Below the pieces are notes generated by a model. That model did not search any database. It saw only the letters and a program-made list of their open reading frames with translations, and was not told the DNA's origin. 33,576 bases of DNA, taken from Zygnema cylindricum. Lineage: Eukaryota; Streptophyta; Zygnematophyceae; Zygnematales; Zygnemataceae. Positions within the stretch are counted from its first letter, which is position 1. Each line of letters begins with the position of its first letter. This document shows, one piece after another, positions 28,386 through 33,576 of this stretch. Location of the stretch: the NCBI GenBank assembly GCA_037447655.1, contig JBBHKE010002175.1:1-33576 (forward strand), written 5' to 3'. A program made the position numbers and the translations under genes.

Positions 28386-30316
28386 CTAAACACATTTTTT
28401 TTTTGTTTTCTTTTTCTTCTTTCTTTTCTCCTCATAAAACATTAAGTGAATACCCTCGTATTTAAAGGAGTATATTAGATGAACCGAAATAATAATTGCA
28501 TCACACATTATATTTTGCATGCCATTTTTCATAAATCCGAGAAAATATTTTATCCACCTCATCTCTTTTCCATCCACACTAAATCCAATTGCCCTCTTGC
28601 AATTCAAACAACCAGCCCCATCTCCAATATGCGACACACACCTAGATGCTAACTCTTTTACAGGCACACCTTCATAAATGCCATCCCTCCCATTAGTGAT
28701 GTCAAATCCATTACCCCCCAAATTTTCCCAAAAAACAAGTGTCCCCACTAAGTTCCTCATAAGATCTACGTCTTCCGTAATCATATTTTTATCTATGATA
28801 CTTACCCCATTTTCTGAACTTTCTTCACTCCCTCCCATGGAGTTCTTTCCCCTATCACTTCCTTCTTTTATTCCCAATAAATATTTCTCCTCCCCTAAAC
28901 CTTTCATAAAATGTTCCTCATCTCCCCTATATTTTAACACCCTCTCTAGATATACTTCTCCCCTTTCCTCGTTATCTGTTGAAGTCTCCGTTTTCGACCA
29001 GGTTTTTGTTTTCAAAATATCTATAAAATTATCCTCATTATTTTTATTTTTCCCTTTTTCAATTATAGATTCTAGATCTGACTTTCTATACTCCTTGACA
29101 TCCACATCATGTCTAACTCCTTTAAGTACCTCCCTTCCCTTTACTTCCCTTATACCTCCAAAAGCACATTGTTGCTTTCGTGGAATTTTTGTGTACTTTT
29201 CTCTCTTTTCCATTCTACCGATGTGGAGAAGCTCTAAAATTTATTTATCCTCTTTCTGCTCTTCCCTTTCTTCCTCCTCATCCACATTCCAACTTCTAGG
29301 TTCTTCCAAACAAGGGCACTCCTCTATATAATGACCTGGTTCCCTACAAAAGAAGTAAACAACCTTTTTCAAAGCTCCCCTTTCATTTCTCTCCTTCTCT
29401 TTCCACCAAAGTTCCGATAAGGTTTACCTTTATCTTTCTTCCTCTCATCACGCTTTCGCTCGTCACCACCGTTCCTCTCATCACGCTTCCGCCAATCACC
29501 ACCAGCTATAAATGCATTCACCTTGTCACTTCCCCTAGGAAGCTCCAAAGTGCTTTCCCTCAGAAGAAATATTCCCATGGTAAAGCTCCAAGTCCATGAG
29601 GAGCGATCCATTGCCTGCATACGGTAAATAATGTCTTCGTACTCATCTGGGAGTTTCATAAGTAGTGTATTAATCTTCTTCTCCTCAGATTTTACATATC
29701 CCGCACTAGCAAGCTCAACATATAGCGCAGCAATATCATTGCAAAACTCTATCACGCTAACGCCTTTATAAACATAGGCATCAATTTCTTGTTTAACTAA
29801 TTGTTGCCTCTGAATAGTCTAGCTCTTATAAATCTGACTTAGTGCTTCCCATATCTCTGAAGACTTCGTTAAGTTTATAAGAGTGATAGCTATGGACTTA
29901 GACACGTTTCTAAGTATGAGATGCTTTGCTATAGTTTTTTTGTATTCCCATATTTTTTTGTCATTTTCTTTAGTTTTAATCCCTACAAGTGGAACCATAG
30001 TCGAGAGCTTAGCTACCCTCACCATCGGTGATCCTTTTCCCTTCTCCCATTTTTCCCCTTCCATGGCAATGATTTTCCCTTCACCTTCCTTTGCATCTGA
30101 ACTCCAATTGATTTTCTCGGCAGCCCCAAATGATTCTCCATATTGAGTTCCTCCAAAGCCCGGTGGAGGACACCTCACTTGTCCCGAAACAATTCCCCAT
30201 AAGTGCTTCTTGAAAAGCAATCCCTCCATCATAAATCCCCTATAAGTGAAGCTTGTTCCATCAAACATAGGCATCCTAGATGGTGGGCCTATAACTTGAA
30301 ACTCTGTGTGCTCCAT
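28386..30316 (-). pseudogene. Copia-like gag-only gene, unit 2, best preserved
   Basis: The start is at the ATG of MEHTEFQV (30316). The UBN2-like region runs through 29819-30250 (KIWEYKKTIAKHLILRNVSK, SSEIWEALSQIYKS). A single in-frame stop separates it from MIEFCNDIAALYVELASAG (29755). A basic stretch follows, then a frameshift near 29370 and a knuckle whose first Cys is Tyr (YFFCREPGHYIEEC). After further disruption a 275-residue frame (29213-28386) carries the acidic and charged linker and the conserved block GGNGFDITNGRDGIYEGVPV. It also has CVSHIGDGAGCLNCKRAIG and a lysine-rich tail, EEKRKKKKKTKKKCV. It ends about 40 bases before the polypurine tract, leaving no room for pol. Virus-like-particle protein by family; the C-terminal part is unknown. 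Confidence 0.85.
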
Positions 30317-30990
30317 TGCCCATAGAAATCGCACATCCAAAAGAAGCTTATCTAGATAGTGCCGACTCCAAGTTGATATAAACCCAAATGACTGACCCCT
30401 TGACAATCACAAACCCATTATAGCTTCACCCCTGTGAAATAAGACTTTCTGTGTGCTCTGTTCCACCACAGAATGCAAAGATTGAATATGTGTTTTGGAC
30501 AATATTCCCCACTTTGACTTTCCCACTAAATAAGTGCCACCCTGGCACGCAAAAACTCTGACCGACTACACCCTTGTGTAGCTTGGACTCCCTTGAGTCC
30601 GCAACAAAAAGAATCACTCAATTTGCTCACCTAAGCATTAAGTTATGGCTGGTGAAAGATGACCTTTATAGTTATAAGCTCTCTTAGAGAGAGTTACCTA
30701 AATATCAGTAAGTCTTGGTCTGCCTACTCACGACTACCTACTACTAAACCCTAGTCCAATAGGAACACTATAAAGTACAAGAAGGTACGGCGGGCGATGT
30801 ACTTATTGTACAGCCATTGTACGACATGGTCTAAAAGGTTACGTTTGCCAAATCGGGAGACATGGTTCCTCCTCCCATTATCTCTGATATCAAATACTGT
30901 GGAGCCACGTGGCACCGCGTGAGGCTATCCCCAAAGGCAGCCGAAAGCTTATTGTGGGAGGCGGCTGTAATGGTGGTCGTTTGATCAGTT

Positions 30991-31000
30991 GTATTTATAC
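30991..31000 (-). promoter_or_regulatory. Predicted TATA box, LTR 3
   Basis: GTATAAATAC on the minus strand, about 395 bases into the LTR. Confidence 0.5.
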
Positions 31001-31115
31001 GGCTTCGATTCGCATCAATGCATTAATTGATTAATGCGCGTTTTCATTAGTCTGCTGCGAATTAGTCCTTTAGATCAATAAATATATATGCGTAAAACAT
31101 AGCATGTGTATCCTT

Positions 31116-31191
31116 TCGTTAGTGGCTTAATGGATAAGGCGTAGGTCTACGAATAAATCTGCAGACCCCGGTTCAAATCCGGCTAGAGGCA
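31116..31191 (+). other. tRNA-like module, LTR 3 (antisense), best preserved
   Basis: Plus strand: A-box TGGCTTAATGG (31123-31133), D-arm word GGATAAGGCG, consensus B-box GGTTCAAATCC (31170-31180), T-stem CCGG/CCGG and a GCTAGAGGCA end. TTTT follows within a few bases (31195), a possible Pol III stop. The centre forms GGTCT...AGACC with a 14-base loop instead of a normal anticodon arm. The acceptor strands do not pair, so I call it tRNA-like rather than a tRNA gene. The D-arm recalls tRNA-Arg types. Confidence 0.65.
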
Positions 31192-31624
31192 TCATTTTAC
31201 TAAAACTAGTAAAATACCTTCTAATTCATTCTACCTCCTTCTAAATGACGCAGCTGCCATGGCCTGCCTTTGGTCCTCTTTTTCTCTTTCTTTACATTCT
31301 AACTAAAATATAGAAGTGAAATATTATTTACCTTTTTTCAACACTCTATTTATTTTTCCAATACATACCTAGAAAATACATAAATTTCAACACTCCCCTT
31401 ATTTTCTAGTCTACTTTCTTTTCAACTCCAACTTAACACATATTTTTTTTCTTTTTCTTCTTTCTTTTCTCCTCATAAAACATTAAGTGAATACCCTCGT
31501 ATTTAAAGAAGTGTATTAGATGAACCAAAATAATAATTACATCACACATTATATTTTGCATGCCATTTTTCAAAAATCCGAGAAAATATTTTATCCACCT
31601 CATCTCTTTTCCAACCTTACTAAA

Positions 31625-33420
31625 TCAAATTTCCCTCTTGCAATTCCAACAGCCAGCCGCATCTCCAATATGGGACACACACCCAGATGCTAACCTTTTT
31701 ACAGGCACACCTTCATAAATGCCATCCTTCCCATGAGTGATGTCAAATCCATTACCCCCCAAATTTACCCTTAAATCAAGAGTCCCCACTAAGTTCCTCA
31801 TAAAATCTACATCTTCCGAACTCATATTTTTATCAATGATTCTCACCCCGTTTTCTAAACTTTCCTCACTCTCTCATATGGAATTCTTTCCACTATCACT
31901 TTTTATAATGATTTTCAAAGAGTATTTCTCCTCCCCTAAACCTTTCATTAAATATACCTTTCTCCCCTATCTTTTAAAACCCCCTCTAGATTTACTTCTC
32001 CCCTTTCCTCGGAATCCGTTGAAGTCTCCATTTTCGACCAATTTTTATGTTTCCAAAATATCTATAAAATTATCCTCATTATTTTTATTTTTCCCTTTTT
32101 CAATTATAGATTCTATGTATCTGACTTTCTATACTCCTTGACATCCACATCATGTCTAACTCCTTTAAGTACCTCAATTCCTTTTACTTCCCTTATACCT
32201 CCAAAAGAACACTGCTGCTTTCGAGGAATTTCTGTGTACTTTTCTCTCTTTTCCATTCTACCGATGTGGAGAAGCTCTAAGATTTCTTTATCCTCTTTCT
32301 GCTCTTCCCTTTCTTCCTCCTCAACCATATTCCAACTTCTAAGTTCTTCCAAACAAGGGTATCCCTCCATATAATGAACTGGTTCCCTACAAAAGAAGCA
32401 AACCCCTTTTTCAAAGCTCCCCTTTCTTTTCCTCTCCCTCTTTTTCCACCGAAGTTTCGATAAGGTTTACCTTTGTATTTCTTCCTCTCATCACGCTATC
32501 GCCAGTCACCACCAGCTGTAAATGCAGTCACCCTCTCACTTCCCCTACAAAGCTCCAAGGTGCTTTCCCTCACTATAATTATCCCCATGGTAAAGCTCCA
32601 AGTCCATGAGGAGCTACCCATTGCCTGCATACGATAAATGATGTTTTTGTACTCATCTAGGAGTTTGATGAGTTGTGTATTAATCTTTCTCTCCTCGGAT
32701 TCTACATATCCCGCACTAGCAAGCTCAACATATAACGCAGTAATATCATTATAAAACTCTATCATGGTACTGCCTTTATAAACAAAGGCCTCTATTTCCT
32801 GTTTTACTAACAGTTGCCTCTCAAAAGTCTCACTCTTATAAATCTGACTTAGTGTTTCCCAGATTTCTGAAGACTTGGTTAGACTTAAATGAGTGATAGC
32901 TATGGACTTAGACACATATCTAAGTATTAGATGTTTTGCTATAGTGTTTTTATACTCCCATATTTTACTACCATTTTCTTCAGTTTTACTTATAACCCCT
33001 CTAAGTGGAGTTGTGGCGGAGAGCAAAACTCCCCTCACCATAAGTGTCCCTTTATCCTTTTCCCCTTTTTTCCCTTCCATGGCAATGATTTTCCCTTCAC
33101 CTCCCGTTACATTTGAGCTCCCTTCACCATAAGTGTCCCTTTATCTTCTCCCCTTTTTTCCCTTCCATGGCAATGATTTTCCCTTCACCTTCCGTTACAT
33201 TTGAACTCCAGTTAGTTTTCTGGGAAGCCCCAGATGATTCTCTATAATGAGTTCCACCAAAGTCGGGTGGCGGACACCTCACTTGCCTTGAAAAAATTCC
33301 CCACAAATGCTTTTCGAAAAGCAATCCCTCCATCGTAAACTCCCAATAAGTGATGTGTGTTCCATCGAACATAGGCACCGTAGATGGTGGGCCCATAACC
33401 TTAAATTCTATGGGCTCCAT
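31625..33420 (-). pseudogene. Copia-like gag-only gene, unit 3, broken
   Basis: The start is at the ATG of MEPIEFKV (33420). An 89-bp tandem duplication near 33035-33212 breaks the early frame. The frame 33080-32496 keeps KIWEYKNTIAKHLILRYVSK, SSEIWETLSQIYKSETFERQ and MIEFYNDITALYVELASAG, then stops at GDWR. The knuckle is CFFCREPVHYMEGY, with the last Cys replaced by Tyr. The C-terminal block (31846-31625) is residue-for-residue the same as in unit 1 over GGNGFDITHGKDGIYEGVPV and CVSHIGDAAGCWNCKREI. No pol domains are present. Confidence 0.82.
33035..33212. repeat. Tandem 89-bp duplication within gag unit 3
   Basis: Both copies start TCACCATAAGTGTCCCTTTA and continue through CCATGGCAATGATTTTCCCT. 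They differ at a few bases. 89 is not a multiple of three, so the frame shifts. Confidence 0.85.
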
Positions 33421-33492
33421 TGCCCACAGAATTCGCAGATCCAAAAGAAGCTAATCTAGATAGTGCCGACTGCAAGTTGATATAAACCCAAA

Positions 33493-33576
33493 TGAATGAT
33501 CGTTTGACAATTGGAACCCCAATAAAGCTTCACCCCTGTGAAGAGAAGACCTTCTGTGTGCTCAGTTCCACCACAT
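33493..33576 (-). mobile_element. Copia-like array LTR 4, cut by window end
   Basis: After the leader of unit 3 the sequence matches the PBS-side ends of LTRs 1-3 (CACCCCTGTGAAGAGAAGAC, CTTCTGTGTGCTCAGTTCCA). The array therefore continues beyond the window. Confidence 0.75.

Larger units (their letters stand above)
30389..31392 (-). mobile_element. Copia-like array LTR 3 (1004 bp)
   Basis: Same ends and layout as LTR 1 and LTR 2. It is more similar to LTR 1 than to LTR 2 in its first 300 bases. TATA-like sequence at 30991-31000. Confidence 0.78.

Noticed and set aside
28678-29331. A 217-codon serine- and leucine-rich plus-strand frame
   Set aside because: It is the antisense shadow of the charged gag C-terminal region (Lys/Glu codons read as Phe/Ser/Leu). 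The related copies have it only in pieces.
31116-31191. A functional tRNA gene
   Set aside because: The A and B boxes and T-arm are good, but the acceptor strands do not pair and the anticodon arm has a 14-base loop, so only a tRNA-like label is supported.

Overview
The window looks like repeat-dense, AT-rich nuclear DNA of a eukaryote, most likely a plant or other streptophyte. The grounds are a Ty3/Gypsy element with an initiator-Met-like primer site, Ty1/Copia-type gag genes with a UBN2-like domain, and many short elements resembling Tourist/Harbinger and TA-target MITEs. I cannot name the species. I found no ordinary host gene, rRNA, bacterial operon or CRISPR array. Most open frames are chance frames in non-coding repeats; the only convincing protein homology is to retrotransposons, and all of it is broken.

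Layout. (1) 1-14700 is a nest of small DNA elements. One family has TA targets and CACC...GGTG ends (156-371, 9645-9843, 11089-11595, 12376-12882). A second has GGGTGCGTCTCC-type ends and TAA or TTA targets (10341-11066, 13912-14692, 6934-7914, plus arms at 472, 2133 and 6418). A Copia-type LTR lies at about 3400-4655. There are several tandem duplications, a 746-bp direct duplication (10852/12139) and a 2.8-kb inverted structure (9600-13170).

(2) 14738-21888 is one defective Ty3/Gypsy element on the minus strand: 3' LTR, polypurine tract, pol remnant lacking RNase H and the integrase core, reverse transcriptase, protease, gag with three zinc knuckles, leader, primer site, 5' LTR. Its 970-bp LTR cores appear identical, although the coding part is broken and the adjoining 0.4-kb segments differ.

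(3) 22285-24237 is a plus-strand fragment of a Copia-like gag element. It meets, head to head at about 24237, a minus-strand tandem array running off the right edge: LTR-gag-LTR-gag-LTR-gag-LTR, period about 3.0 kb. Each unit encodes only a Gag followed by an unrecognised C-terminal region, which reaches almost to the polypurine tract. No protease, integrase, reverse transcriptase or RNase H is present. Each array LTR carries an antisense tRNA-like module with A-box-like and B-box-like sequences.

How the parts could work together (inference): none of these elements is autonomous here. The gag-only units and the deleted Gypsy element would need pol supplied in trans, and the MITEs would need transposases from elsewhere. 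Recombination between repeats explains the array, the inversion and the duplications.
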